Assembly: GCA_964440935.1 (NCBI GenBank)
Contig: CAYTTY010000014.1
Coordinates: 1 to 64,000, forward strand
DNA from: WJJR01 sp964440935
GTDB lineage: Bacteria; Zixibacteria; MSB-5A5; WJJR01
Direction of reading: 5' to 3'
DNA: 64,000 bases
The position numbers and the translations under genes are program-made. Shown here piece by piece: positions 36,477 to 45,677 of this stretch. The notes beneath the pieces were generated by a model. The model did no database searches, was not told where the DNA came from, and worked only from the letters and a program-made list of their open reading frames with translations. Positions within the stretch are counted from its first letter, which is position 1; each line of letters starts with the position of its first letter.

Positions 36477-36656
36477 TAGAGTGATTGTCAGAATTATTTT
36501 CCGTTTGGATTTCTATACTCTGTCATCCCCGTCGGCCGTGGCGGACCGAGACAGTGTCGTAATTGCTTGTTTACGAAGACAATGGATTCCCGCTTTCGCG
36601 GGAATGACAGCGAATGTTACCTTGGCAATCGGAAATCTATTCTGACAACCGCTCTA
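36477..36656. repeat. Type 1 element that ends a truncated gene
   Basis: Left end TAGAGTGATTGTCAGAATTA to TTTTCCGTTTGGAT; right end CAATCGGAAATCTATTCTGA to CAACCGCTCTA. The interior has GATTCCCGCTTTCGCGGGAA and GTCGGCCGTGGCGGACCGAG modules. The right end supplies the last six codons and stop of the neighbouring truncated paralogue. Confidence 0.85.
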
Positions 36657-36987
36657 AACGAGGAAGTGACAGGTTGTTATCGATCGGCATGGGCAACGCC
36701 AGCGCCTGAATATCATTGGAGAATCCGGGATCAGAGGAGAACGCATGACGCAGTGAACGGGAGTTGTGTGTGTACGACATGTGCATGCCGTTAAACGCCC
36801 ACAGTCCGACTGTCCCCGGGCTGTACAACGCCGGCATCGAGGAGGTCGATGCCCCACCGGCGTGTCCCATTCCCCATACGCGTGCGGTGGGGGATGTTTC
36901 GGTCATCCATTGAGTGACGGACTGGGCGAAAGAGGACTTTGCCAGGAAGAGCAGGAGCAACCCTGCGAGAATGGCCGTCTTGCGCAT
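36637..36987 (-). pseudogene. Truncated outer-membrane protein paralogue
   Basis: A 116-residue frame whose first 110 residues match the N-termini of the three genes that follow on the same strand: signal peptide (LAGLLLLFLAKSSFA), WMTETSPTARVWGMGHAGGA, and SPGTVGLWAFNGMHMSYTHN. Full-length copies have about 370-390 residues; here the frame enters a type 1 element after LSLPR and stops after LERLSE. The remaining two thirds are not found on the far side, so a deletion accompanied or followed insertion. Its upstream sequence is nearly identical to that before the gene at 38156, showing tandem duplication. Confidence 0.85.
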
Positions 36988-37052
36988 GCAATCTCCAATC
37001 CGCTGCCGAATTAAAAGTAGGTACCACGCGAAATCGGCTCAAGCAGAGCCAG

Positions 37053-38156
37053 TTATGGTTCATTGCTCCACAGACGCTGGATATTGCTCAACCCCACCGT
37101 CCACTCCTTCACCGACCACCCACCTAAACCATTCGGTGCGGTGTCGGGATGGCGAAACTGGGCCGTCTCGTACCGCAGATCGATGTGGTTCAAAACGGTC
37201 GTTAGAAAACTGGATGTGTGAATATCGAGCACCTGCCGCACCCATCTCTGGAAATTCCCGGCATCGATGGCGAACCCCGACGTTCCCCAATCTCCGGCCG
37301 GCTCGCAATAGTACGCATAATCTTCCTGACGGTCACCCCAACGGTAAGCGAAAGAGCCTGCCAGCAGCACTTCCCAACCGACGCGACGATGTTTGGCTAC
37401 ACTGCATCCATACCGCGATATGCCCTCGTAATTATCAACAACATGCTCAACACTCAGCGCAGGCAGGGATTGCCAAAACACATCCACACGATACGACCAA
37501 CCGGTGGCTTCTGATTCAATGTAGTGAAATGCCCCATACGTCACACTCGGCGACGCCACAATTCCAAATAGACTCGGCGGTTCATCGACAATTTCGTAGC
37601 GCTCCAGCATATGCATGAGCCGGGCGCGAATCGCTGCGCCTCCATTAGAGCGCGCAAACCTGAGACCAGAATCGAAATACCGTCCGTTATCACTCTCGGT
37701 ATATCCAGCCCCCAGTTCCAACCCAATGTCCAAACCGATGCCGATCGTCCAATCCGAGTACTCATCGCCGACCAACGAGCCCTGACGATTCACAAATCCA
37801 ACTGCGAAGAGCGGCATCACGCGCCTTAACTCTTCGGGCAGATGCAGTGACACAGCCTGAATGTCGTTGTGGTAACCATGCGTCTCATCTGCCCCGTCCC
37901 GGAGAGACTCCCAATTGTGTGTTTGGCTGATTCCGACCGTGTTGAACGCCCAGATGCCCACCGCGCCGCCATTGTGTAATGGCGGCAGCGATGATATGGT
38001 CGACGCCGTCCCCGAATGGCCCATTGCCCAAAAACGTGCGGTCGGTGACAGTCCGCCCATCCAGGTTATGGGGACGGGGACATTATCGGCAAAAACAGTC
38101 GAGGGGGTGGCGGCGCAGAGTAGTGCGACCCCGGCGAGAATTCTGACGATGCGCAT
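37053..38156 (-). CDS. PorV-like putative outer-membrane protein, paralogue 2
   Basis: A 367-residue exported protein. After the signal peptide (LAGVALLCAATPSTVFA) comes the shared block WMGGLSPTARFWAMGHSGTA and AVGIWAFNTVGISQTHNWES, then alternating strands (GFVNRQGSLVG, WTIGIGLDIGLELGAGYTES, FAYRWGDRQEDYA) typical of a beta-barrel. The opening resembles the PTAR-x-x-GMG start of PorV/FadL-type barrels of FCB bacteria; substrate or role is unknown. GGAG precedes the ATG. It belongs to an array of four paralogues. Confidence 0.7.
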   Translation of the reverse strand: MRIVRILAGVALLCAATPSTVFADNVPVPITWMGGLSPTARFWAMGHSGTASTISSLPPLHNGGAVGIWAFNTVGISQTHNWESLRDGADETHGYHNDIQAVSLHLPEELRRVMPLFAVGFVNRQGSLVGDEYSDWTIGIGLDIGLELGAGYTESDNGRYFDSGLRFARSNGGAAIRARLMHMLERYEIVDEPPSLFGIVASPSVTYGAFHYIESEATGWSYRVDVFWQSLPALSVEHVVDNYEGISRYGCSVAKHRRVGWEVLLAGSFAYRWGDRQEDYAYYCEPAGDWGTSGFAIDAGNFQRWVRQVLDIHTSSFLTTVLNHIDLRYETAQFRHPDTAPNGLGGWSVKEWTVGLSNIQRLWSNEP

Positions 38157-38234
38157 GCAGTCTCCAATCCGCTGCCGAATTGAATATACTGCTTATACAC
38201 CGCCCTGCGGAGTGGGACGTGATGATTTTTCAAA

Positions 38235-39401
38235 TCAGAACCGCGTCACTCCGGTTAACCCCAGACGCCACTCCCGCACCGAAACCTGCCCCAAACCGGG
38301 CGGCGCGATGTCGGGATTCTGAAACGATGCTGTTTCATACCGTGCATCGAGACGGTTCAAAATCCATGTCAGCGCATCCGATGTTTTAAAGCCGAGCAGA
38401 TGCCGCGCCCAACGCTGGGCATTGCCGATGTCGACCGCGTAGCCTTGAGTCGACCAGTCGGGCGTGATAACAGTGTTCCTGTCACTGTCAAAGAATGTGC
38501 CATACGGTGGCCGCGTCCGTCCATTCCCCAGCCGCATGGCCACAACACCCAACAGATCGACCTCCCAGCCTTCGCCTCGCTGCGAACCATCGCGATCCCG
38601 CGCATACTCCACAGTGAGCAATTGAAGATCACGGTATGTGGAGACAAAACCAAAGGAGTACCCGTCTTTGTCTCGGTGGTGCTTCGTACTGCTTCCGTAG
38701 GCGGCGGTTATGTCGAACTCGATATCACCAAACGTCGGCATGCGATCAATGAATCCCCACTCGTGGAGTGTGTGCAGCGTCCGCATTCGCACGAGGTAGC
38801 CCATCGTAGCAATCCGATCAGTCGATGGATACTCTCGCACAATGAAATCGTCATCCGATTTGTCGTACTCGTAGCGCGTATCAACATCATCGACAGTGAA
38901 GCCGAGACCAAAATCAATACCAACATTAAGCCCCAATCCGGCGCCATAAGTGTCGATCGACCGCGTACGCGTGACCAAATAGCGGTCGTCGAATATGTCG
39001 ATTTCCGCACTGGGTCCGACCCGGTACCGCCCGGAACTGTACAAAAACCCCATAGAGAGCCGTGGGGGACGATCCATGTTCGTCGGCAAATAGCTGGCAC
39101 TGACTCCGTAGACGGAGTTTTCCAGATCGTAGCTGACACCTCCGCCGGGTCCGCCCCGTTCCCAATTGTGCATCGAATACGCCGTCCCCGACATCGCCCA
39201 GGTGCCGATGCTGCCGGGATTGCGCAGCGATGGTACACGATCGTCTGTAGCAATCGACGTAAAGCCCATCCCGAACGAGCGCGCCGTCGGGTTACCGTCG
39301 ATCCACACACTGGGAATGGTGAGGCGAAGGTCCTGTGCGACGGCTTGGCTTGCACTCAGTGCCACCACGGCCGCCAGTATGATACCCGCTCTCCAGTTCA
39401 T
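38235..39401 (-). CDS. PorV-like putative outer-membrane protein, paralogue 3
   Basis: A 388-residue member of the array, starting with the signal peptide IILAAVVALSASQAVA, then VWIDGNPTARSFGMGFTSIA and NPGSIGTWAMSGTAYSMHNW. Barrel-like strands continue to the end (GAGLGLNVGIDFGLGFTVDD, VSVREWRLGLTGVTRF). ATG 39401 follows a G-rich site; the frame upstream of it overlaps the next gene and is not coding. The shared C-terminal block REW-x-x-x-x-x-G-L links it to paralogue 4. Confidence 0.7.
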   Translation of the reverse strand: MNWRAGIILAAVVALSASQAVAQDLRLTIPSVWIDGNPTARSFGMGFTSIATDDRVPSLRNPGSIGTWAMSGTAYSMHNWERGGPGGGVSYDLENSVYGVSASYLPTNMDRPPRLSMGFLYSSGRYRVGPSAEIDIFDDRYLVTRTRSIDTYGAGLGLNVGIDFGLGFTVDDVDTRYEYDKSDDDFIVREYPSTDRIATMGYLVRMRTLHTLHEWGFIDRMPTFGDIEFDITAAYGSSTKHHRDKDGYSFGFVSTYRDLQLLTVEYARDRDGSQRGEGWEVDLLGVVAMRLGNGRTRPPYGTFFDSDRNTVITPDWSTQGYAVDIGNAQRWARHLLGFKTSDALTWILNRLDARYETASFQNPDIAPPGLGQVSVREWRLGLTGVTRF

Positions 39402-39468
39402 ACCACACCCCCGCGACTTGTCCTGCTTTACTGAGAATACAATTGCGGGGGATGTGTATTCCCTAGAA

Positions 39469-40617
39469 TCACCGTGAGATGTTATCCCACAACTCACGCA
39501 GGCCCGAAATCTCGAACGACCATTCACGGACACCGAGTTGATTGAAGTACCAGCGTATCCCCTCGGGAGGATCAACGGGATTCCGAAAGTCCGCCCATTC
39601 GTAGCGGACGTGAACATTCCGGAGCATCCAACCGAGTACCGATGATTCGCCCGGCCCAATCCAGTGATGCAGCCATTGCTGAAGCCCTGAGGTGTAAATG
39701 GCATGCCCTTCAGTCGCCCAATCGGGTATTGGATACACTTGCTCAAAACTGAAATACTCTGTGAACGGCCACAGCCGCTTCCCTCTGCGGAACGCATATG
39801 TCCCCAGTACACACACCTCCCAGCCACGGCTTTCGTTGTCGGCTGTCGGGTTGATGATGTGCTCCGCCGACAGCACGGGGAGTGACTCCATGGTCATGTT
39901 AAATCCGTATGCGTAGCCGGTCTGCTCACCCTTGCTCAGGTGGTCGCTGGCATACGACATTATTGGATCGACTTCCCAAGCCCCAAAGTCCAGTGGACGC
40001 GGATCGAGCTTGAGCAGATCCATGATGTGTTGAACGCTCAACCGCACGCTATATGCAGCGTACCAATCGCGCACAGACTGACGATAACCATCCTCCGTCG
40101 GCTCGTCCAAATAGTTGAGACGCAACCCGAGACCGATCTCAGCACCCAGTTGGGCACCGAGCGCAATCACCCAGTCTGAGCCTTCGGTGTCCCATGTCCA
40201 ACCGTGAACCTCGCCGGGATAGAAGACGGTGCTGCTCTGTCCGCGTCGACGCAAAAGGCCAAGTGCCGCGGGGACAGGACTCCCGATACCAAGGTCGGCA
40301 GCGCTAACACCGACGGCAAACATCGTATTCGAAATCTGATATCGTATCTCATCACGATACCGATCTGACTGATCATCCCAGGCGTGCATTCGATAGATGT
40401 TCGAGTTCAACGCCCACAGTCCGACGCTTCCCGGGCCGAGCGGACTGGGAACGTCATGGATCGACGCCACATCGCTGAACGCCATACCAAAAGAACGTGC
40501 TGTCGGCGATGACTCTCGCATCCAAAGCAGTGGATTGGCTTCATACGGTCCTATCGCATTCGCCGGCGCGGCCAGACCAATGACTACGAGCAAGAGAATG
40601 CCGATCGATGTCCGCAT
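39469..40617 (-). CDS. PorV-like putative outer-membrane protein, paralogue 4
   Basis: A 382-residue member with signal peptide GILLLVVIGLAAPANA, LWMRESSPTARSFGMAFSDV, GPGSVGLWALNSNIYRMHAW, strand-like repeats (WVIALGAQLGAEIGLGLRLN) and the ending LGVREWSFEISGLRELWD. GGGAGGTGG precedes ATG 40617. It is first in the array and divergent from the atoE-like gene; the promoter of the array probably lies in the 106-base gap. Confidence 0.7.
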   Translation of the reverse strand: MRTSIGILLLVVIGLAAPANAIGPYEANPLLWMRESSPTARSFGMAFSDVASIHDVPSPLGPGSVGLWALNSNIYRMHAWDDQSDRYRDEIRYQISNTMFAVGVSAADLGIGSPVPAALGLLRRRGQSSTVFYPGEVHGWTWDTEGSDWVIALGAQLGAEIGLGLRLNYLDEPTEDGYRQSVRDWYAAYSVRLSVQHIMDLLKLDPRPLDFGAWEVDPIMSYASDHLSKGEQTGYAYGFNMTMESLPVLSAEHIINPTADNESRGWEVCVLGTYAFRRGKRLWPFTEYFSFEQVYPIPDWATEGHAIYTSGLQQWLHHWIGPGESSVLGWMLRNVHVRYEWADFRNPVDPPEGIRWYFNQLGVREWSFEISGLRELWDNISR

Positions 40618-40723
40618 GCCACCTCCCAGAATATTAAATGATTCATCCCAATTACCGCTCAGATGCCTCGCTATTCCCCCACATTCCCATTGCACAATTG
40701 AAATCAATACTAATCTTATCCTT

Positions 40724-42061
40724 ATGCGCCTGATCGAACGCATCGCCGCCGCACTCACCGCCTGGTCGGTCCGCTGGGTACCGAACTCGTTTATCATCGC
40801 CTGCCTGCTGACACTGATCGTGTTTGCGACCGCGTTGACACTCACGTCCGCCGGCCCGCTCGACTGTGTGACCTACTGGGGCGACGGCTTCTGGGCGCTG
40901 CTGTCATTTGGCATGCAGATGTGCCTGATTATCTTCACCGGCTACATTGTCGCCGTCTCGCCGCCGCTGCGACGCGTGCTCAGCGCGATCGCGCGTATCC
41001 CCAAGGGACCGAAGTCGGCGATCCTCACGATGACGATGATCTCGCTGTTGTTGTCGTGGTTTCACTGGGGATTGTCGATGGTCGGTTCGGCATTGATGGT
41101 GCGCTTCATCGCCGCACAACGCCGCGACGTCGATTACCGGTTGCTCGTCGCGTGCGCGTATCTGGGCATGGGCTGCACCTGGCACGCCGGGCTCTCCGCG
41201 TCGGCGCCGCTGCTGGTCGCCACACCGGGGCACTTCCTCGAATCGCAAATCGGCATCATCCCGATGGGGGAAACGATCTTCGCACCGTTCAATCTGATTC
41301 TCGTCGGCATTGTGTTCGTCTTCTTGGGCATCTTCACGCCGATGCTGCACCCGCGCCCGGAACGCACCGTCACCGTCGATCCCAAAATCCTCGAAGGCTT
41401 CGAAGACTTTCATGCACCGCCGCCACCCTCGCACCCGTCGCCATCGGAACGCTTCGAACACTCCTATCTGATGAATGCCATTCTCGGTGCAATGGGAGTG
41501 ATCTGGGTCGTGTGGTACTTCGTCATCAGCAGCGGCGGGCTCACACTGAACGCGTTCAACTTTACGGTGTTGTTTTTGGGACTTTTGCTTCATCGCACTA
41601 CGGCGTCATTTCTCAAAGCGGCGGGCGAAGGCGGCAATCTGATTTTCGGAATTGTGTTGCAGTTTCCGTTCTATGCCGGCATGTACGGTATCATCAAATC
41701 ATCGGGGCTCACCGAAGTGCTGTCCAACGCACTCACGACGATGGCCAGTCGTGACACCTTCCCGGCCATCGTCTACTGGTACTCCGGCATCGTGAACTAC
41801 TTCGTTCCATCGGGCGGGTCGAAATGGGCGATCGAAGCGCCGTACATCCTCGAAGCGGCCAAATCGCTCGGTGTCACCCCCGCCAAAACAGTCGTCGCCT
41901 ATGCCTGGGGCGACATGGCCACCGACATCATCCAGCCCTTCTGGGCAATCCCGCTATTGTCGGTCGCCAAGCTCGATTTCAAAGATATCATGGGCTACGG
42001 CATCGTGATCTTCACGGCGTACGCGCTGCTGGTGACGGTGGCGTTTCTGCTGTTTCCGTAG
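40724..42061 (+). CDS. Short-chain fatty acid permease (AtoE family)
   Basis: A 445-residue polytopic inner-membrane transporter of the AtoE/TIGR00366 type, which imports acetoacetate, butyrate and similar acids. Segments are LIERIAAALTAWSVRWVPNS, MISLLLSWFHWGLSMVGSAL, GCTWHAGLSASAPLLVATPG, NYFVPSGGSKWAIEAPYILE and GDMATDIIQPFWAIPLLSVA; the last two are family hallmarks. ATG 40724 is chosen; the frame upstream overlaps the divergent gene. A proline-rich cytoplasmic loop (HAPPPPSHPSPSE) lies mid-protein. No acyl-CoA genes adjoin it. Confidence 0.93.
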   Translation: MRLIERIAAALTAWSVRWVPNSFIIACLLTLIVFATALTLTSAGPLDCVTYWGDGFWALLSFGMQMCLIIFTGYIVAVSPPLRRVLSAIARIPKGPKSAILTMTMISLLLSWFHWGLSMVGSALMVRFIAAQRRDVDYRLLVACAYLGMGCTWHAGLSASAPLLVATPGHFLESQIGIIPMGETIFAPFNLILVGIVFVFLGIFTPMLHPRPERTVTVDPKILEGFEDFHAPPPPSHPSPSERFEHSYLMNAILGAMGVIWVVWYFVISSGGLTLNAFNFTVLFLGLLLHRTTASFLKAAGEGGNLIFGIVLQFPFYAGMYGIIKSSGLTEVLSNALTTMASRDTFPAIVYWYSGIVNYFVPSGGSKWAIEAPYILEAAKSLGVTPAKTVVAYAWGDMATDIIQPFWAIPLLSVAKLDFKDIMGYGIVIFTAYALLVTVAFLLFP

Positions 42062-42531
42062 GGGTGACTTCTGTCGCCGTTCTTTCCCGTTCTGGCGTTC
42101 CCCGGTCACCCCCCCTCGTCAATCTGTCATTCCCGTGCGCCGCGGCGGAGGAATCCAATTTTTGGTTGGACTTGGGCGCTAAAATGGATCCCCGCTTGCG
42201 CGGGGATGACAGCGTACGAGTCATACCCTTTTCAGAAGCTCCGCTGGCTACAACGGAGGGTGACTCAACTGCTCGACTGATCACCTGCTCCAACCGCCCC
42301 CTCACCCCAACCCTCTCCCCGATGGGGAGAGGGAGCACAATTCTTGGAGTCTCAGTCTTTTAATGGATTGATACCGGCCTGTCAGTCTTGGTTCCCTCTC
42401 CCTGGAGGGAGAGGGCCAGGGTGAGGGTGAATCCTTATGCATGACGTTTCCATTCAGAATCATCACGACCCGCCCCCTTGAATCCAACACCCCCACGTAC
42501 ATACATTGGCACAACAGCACGGAGATAACCT
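42062..42531. repeat. Intergenic repeats
   Basis: No gene. Two common dispersed modules are present: a CATTCCCG...CGGGGATGACA pair at about 42127-42209 (with CCCCGCTTGCGCGGGG), and CACCCCAACCCTCTCCCC with GGGGAGAGGG followed by an inverted copy (CCTGGAGGGAGAGGGCCAGG) at 42303-42427. Related copies are at 36.5, 45.9 and 49.4 kb. Confidence 0.75.
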
Positions 42532-44028
42532 ATGCGTACCGTATCCAACCCGAAGAAAATCCGCGAGCCGCACTTTGCGCAGAACGGTGGCTTCTATACC
42601 GATAACCCGGTCGATCTGGCCAAGGAGATCGCCGGGTTCTTCCGCAATGCCAAACGTGTCGAATTGGGTGGCACCATTGCCGGTGTGGTCTGCCCGCATG
42701 CAGGCTATGCCTATTCCGGGCAAATCGCTGCCGATGCGTACAAGCAGCTTGAGGGGCTCTCGTACGATACCGTCATCGTGATTTCCCCCTCACACCAAGT
42801 GTTCTTTCCCGGTGTGTCAGTGTACTCCGGTGGCGCGTATCGGACACCACTGGGCGACATCCCGCTCGATCTGGATTTCTGCGAGAAGCTGACGTCGGTC
42901 GACAAGTCCGTCTCACTCTCCGACATCGGCCACGACGCCTCGGGCGGCGGCTGGGAGCATTCGCTTGAGGTGCATCTGCCGTTTCTGCAAGTTGTCCTCG
43001 GCTCATTCGCGCTTGTCCCAATCGTCATGGGCGATCAGGAATTCCAGACGGCTAAAAAGCTGGGTGAGTTGATCGGACGCTACGCGAAGTTCGGCAAGAC
43101 ACTGGTCGTCGCATCATCGGATCTGGCCCACGGGCACAGCTACGCCGAAACCAAACAGCTCGATGAAGTCGCCGGGGCGGCGGTCAAAGCGTATGATCCG
43201 AACAGACTCTACGACCGTTTCCGCGACCGTGGTTTCGAAGCGTGCGGCGGCGGGCCGATTACCGCGGCGATGATTGCCACGCAGATTATGGGCGCCGATT
43301 CATCGCAAGTGATCACGATGCGCAACTCCGGCGATGTCACCGGAGAAAAATCGGGGTACATTGTCGGCTATCTCTCGGCGGTCTTCTACAGTTCGACCGA
43401 CACACCGAGCGCGCCCAAATACACGGGACGCAAGAAGGAATCGATCGAAGCAAAGGCGACCGCACGGTCTCCGAACCTGTCGACCGACCACGAACTCAAC
43501 GACAGTGAACGCTCATTTCTGCTGCGCACCGCACGTCGATCATTGGAGCACGCGGTCAAAGGGGCCAACAGGTCGTGCCCCGACGCGCCCACCGACAAAC
43601 TGCGTGAAAAGCGCGGTGTGTTTGTAACGCTGAAGAGACGCGGGCAATTGCGTGGATGCATCGGGTATGTGCGCCCGTACAAGCCGCTCGTCGATGCCGT
43701 CTGGGAGATGGCCGAATCGGCGGCGGTGCGCGATGACCGTTTTATCCCGGTTGACGCTCGCGAAGTCGATGACATCATCATCGAAATCACCGTGCTCTCA
43801 CCGTTGGAACGCGTGACGAGCCCCGATCATGTCTTAGTCGGACGTCACGGATTATTGGTTACACGTGGCTATCAGGCGGGCGTGCTATTGCCGCAGGTCC
43901 CGATCGAAGCCGACTGGGATCGCGAGACATTTCTCGAACAGACCTGCCTGAAGGCGGGCTTGCCGCCCGACGCCTGGCAGGAACCCGACACGATTATCGA
44001 GGTGTTCACGGCCGAGGTGTTGCACTAA
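42532..44028 (+). CDS. MEMO-AMMECR1 fusion (AmmeMemoRadiSam proteins B and A)
   Basis: A 498-residue fusion. Residues 1-295 are a MEMO1-like domain, related to metal-dependent dioxygenases: VVCPHAGYAYSGQIAADAY, VISPSHQVFFPGVSVY, WEHSLEVHLPFLQ and VVASSDLAHGHSY. After a polar linker, residues 318-498 are an AMMECR1 domain with the invariant LRGCIG near 372, GVFVTLKRRGQ and DDIIIEITVLSPLERV. In other genomes these two pair with a radical SAM protein; none is in the window. The biochemical role of the system is unsettled. The next gene overlaps the stop by one base. Confidence 0.93.
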   Translation: MRTVSNPKKIREPHFAQNGGFYTDNPVDLAKEIAGFFRNAKRVELGGTIAGVVCPHAGYAYSGQIAADAYKQLEGLSYDTVIVISPSHQVFFPGVSVYSGGAYRTPLGDIPLDLDFCEKLTSVDKSVSLSDIGHDASGGGWEHSLEVHLPFLQVVLGSFALVPIVMGDQEFQTAKKLGELIGRYAKFGKTLVVASSDLAHGHSYAETKQLDEVAGAAVKAYDPNRLYDRFRDRGFEACGGGPITAAMIATQIMGADSSQVITMRNSGDVTGEKSGYIVGYLSAVFYSSTDTPSAPKYTGRKKESIEAKATARSPNLSTDHELNDSERSFLLRTARRSLEHAVKGANRSCPDAPTDKLREKRGVFVTLKRRGQLRGCIGYVRPYKPLVDAVWEMAESAAVRDDRFIPVDAREVDDIIIEITVLSPLERVTSPDHVLVGRHGLLVTRGYQAGVLLPQVPIEADWDRETFLEQTCLKAGLPPDAWQEPDTIIEVFTAEVLH

Positions 44029-44687
44029 TGGCTGTAACCGTCATCGGCCGCGTGGCGCCCGAACTCGAACGGTTCTTAAATCGCCACATTCTTGGCGTCG
44101 CCCCGCATCCCGACCACTGGCCGCCGCCCGACGACTGCGCAAGCCTGCCGGTCCCGCCGGGGTACGACGTTTCCGATGAAACCGGACCGGCGTGGGTGCT
44201 GGCGCATGAACACATGTCGGTCTGGCATCACCGTCGTACGACACTCGGTGCGCAGGGTTACCGCTTCGCGCACAACGGCGAATTCGACTGCGGCTGGCGG
44301 CTGGCCGATGTCGCGGCGCGCTTTGTGCATGAACGTCTGAATGTCGGCTTCAATTGTGTCACGATACTGCCGCCACCGCCGGTATATCGCAGCCAATATG
44401 TGCTACCCTGGGTTACCCAACGTCTGGCCGAGCGTCTCGCTATTCCGTTCGTGCCCAACCTGTTCACGGCGGTGGCGCCATTCGCCGAACATCCCGATAT
44501 CGCCCGGTACTTGTTGGTCCCCGGCTTGAGCCTGTTCACATTTTCTCGCGAAACTGATACACAACTGAACGGTGCCTCTGTATTGTTGGTCGACTGGGCG
44601 CGTCACACCGGGCATACCCTGCGGTCGCTGGCGCAGCAACTGAAACGAAAAGGCGCAACGGTGGTGCGGTTCACCTGGTTTGATTGA
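44028..44687 (+). CDS. Divergent phosphoribosyltransferase-like protein
   Basis: A 219-residue protein I could not place firmly. Its C-terminal third looks like a PRTase fold: VTILPPPPVYRSQYVLPWVT resembles the strand before the hood of ComF/RecQ-linked PRTases, and ASVLLVDWARHTGHTLRSLA occupies the PRPP-loop position, but the usual DD acidic pair is VDW and the loop is not canonical. PRPP catalysis is therefore doubtful. It sits 2 bases before a DprA-like gene and 1 base overlaps the MEMO-AMMECR1 gene, so all three form one transcript. A DNA-processing link is inferred. Confidence 0.5.
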   Translation: MAVTVIGRVAPELERFLNRHILGVAPHPDHWPPPDDCASLPVPPGYDVSDETGPAWVLAHEHMSVWHHRRTTLGAQGYRFAHNGEFDCGWRLADVAARFVHERLNVGFNCVTILPPPPVYRSQYVLPWVTQRLAERLAIPFVPNLFTAVAPFAEHPDIARYLLVPGLSLFTFSRETDTQLNGASVLLVDWARHTGHTLRSLAQQLKRKGATVVRFTWFD

Positions 44688-44689
44688 TT

Positions 44690-45565
44690 ATGCCGACAGC
44701 ACACGATTTGACCATACTCTACGCTCTGACGTCTGCGGTCCGTCTCGGTCCCAAGACGATGGCCGCACTTCTCCTCCATTTCCGCGATCCGGAGGGAATC
44801 TGGGAAGCGAACATCGATGAGATCGCGCGTGCTGGCAAACTCGACAGTGCGTCCACCGGGCGGTTTGCCGAAGCACGCATGAAGTATGATGAGATCAACG
44901 CCGAACTCGATCACATTATCGACGAGGGCACCAAAGTGGTCAGCATTCTCGATGCGCACTATCCCGAACGGCTCCGTCGTCTCGCCGATCCCCCAACCAT
45001 CCTGTACCATCGCGGCGAGTTGCCCGATCTGGAGCAGCCGGCGATTGCGGTTGTCGGCACACACAAGGCCGACAACGAGGGCATTGCCGATGCGGTCGCG
45101 TGGGGTAAGGGACTGGTTGAGCGCGGTGCGGTGGTGGTCTCGGGCCTGGCGCGCGGCATTGATGGCGGCGGTCATACCGGCGCGCTGGCGTCCGATGGCA
45201 AAACCTACGCTGTCTTAGGCAGCGGCTTTGCCAATATCTACCCACCCGAGCACCGTCAACTCGCTGAGAAGATCACCGAGAACGGCGCCCTGATCTCCGA
45301 ACATCCGCCCAAGACGCCGCTCACCAAGCAGCGTCTCGTCCTGCGTAATCGAATCATCGTTGGCTTGGCCGATGCGGTGGTGGTCGTCCGTGTCCATGAG
45401 GGCACCCGCGGTTCAATGGAAGCGATTCGTCGCGCCCGCAACATCGCCATCCCGATTTTCCTCGTCGCCGCCGACACCAGCTCGGTGGCCCAGCGCGCCG
45501 TCGCCGAAGGCGCGGTCCCCATCGCTCCGGAACCCGATTTCGATCTCGTGTTGAACTATCTGTAG
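44690..45565 (+). CDS. DprA/Smf-like DNA-processing protein
   Basis: A 291-residue Rossmann protein of the DprA family, which in competence loads RecA on incoming single strands. Residues 1-75 are the helical N-terminal part (YALTSAVRLGPKTMAALLLHF). The core is IAVVGTHKADNEG, VVVSGLARGIDGGGHTGAL, YAVLGSGFANIYPPEHRQLAE, LISEHPP, RLVLRNRIIVGLADAVVVV and GSMEAIRRARNIAIPIF. The usual VGSR is VGTH, and the C-terminal winged helix of classic DprA is missing, as in many non-competent bacteria. ATG 44690 is the start. A role in DNA uptake or recombination is inferred. Confidence 0.85.
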   Translation: MPTAHDLTILYALTSAVRLGPKTMAALLLHFRDPEGIWEANIDEIARAGKLDSASTGRFAEARMKYDEINAELDHIIDEGTKVVSILDAHYPERLRRLADPPTILYHRGELPDLEQPAIAVVGTHKADNEGIADAVAWGKGLVERGAVVVSGLARGIDGGGHTGALASDGKTYAVLGSGFANIYPPEHRQLAEKITENGALISEHPPKTPLTKQRLVLRNRIIVGLADAVVVVRVHEGTRGSMEAIRRARNIAIPIFLVAADTSSVAQRAVAEGAVPIAPEPDFDLVLNYL

Positions 45566-45677
45566 CACTGCGGCAGCGGCGACAAGCACCGCTTCGAAGT
45601 ACGCCCAAAAACATTTTGTCATCCCGAGTCCGCCGGAGGCGGAAGGGATCCGCTTCTTGCGCCCGACCCTGCCATTA
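45566..45677. repeat. Palindromic module before a type 1 element
   Basis: GTCATCCCGAGTCCGCCGGAG to GGCGGAAGGGATCCGC is a repeat-like inverted segment between the DprA-like gene and the element at 45678. No gene. Confidence 0.5.

Noticed and set aside
39402..39827. Extension of paralogue 3 into paralogue 4
   Set aside because: It is an antisense-like shadow; ATG 39401 with a signal peptide and G-rich ribosome site is the real start.
40397..40723. N-terminal extension of the AtoE-like frame
   Set aside because: It overlaps the coding start of the divergent paralogue 4 and is not family-like; ATG 40724 fits the transporter N-terminus.
42303..42427. Possible CRISPR-like direct repeats
   Set aside because: The CACCCCAACCCTCTCCCC words are a pair of inverted dispersed repeats with no regular spacers.
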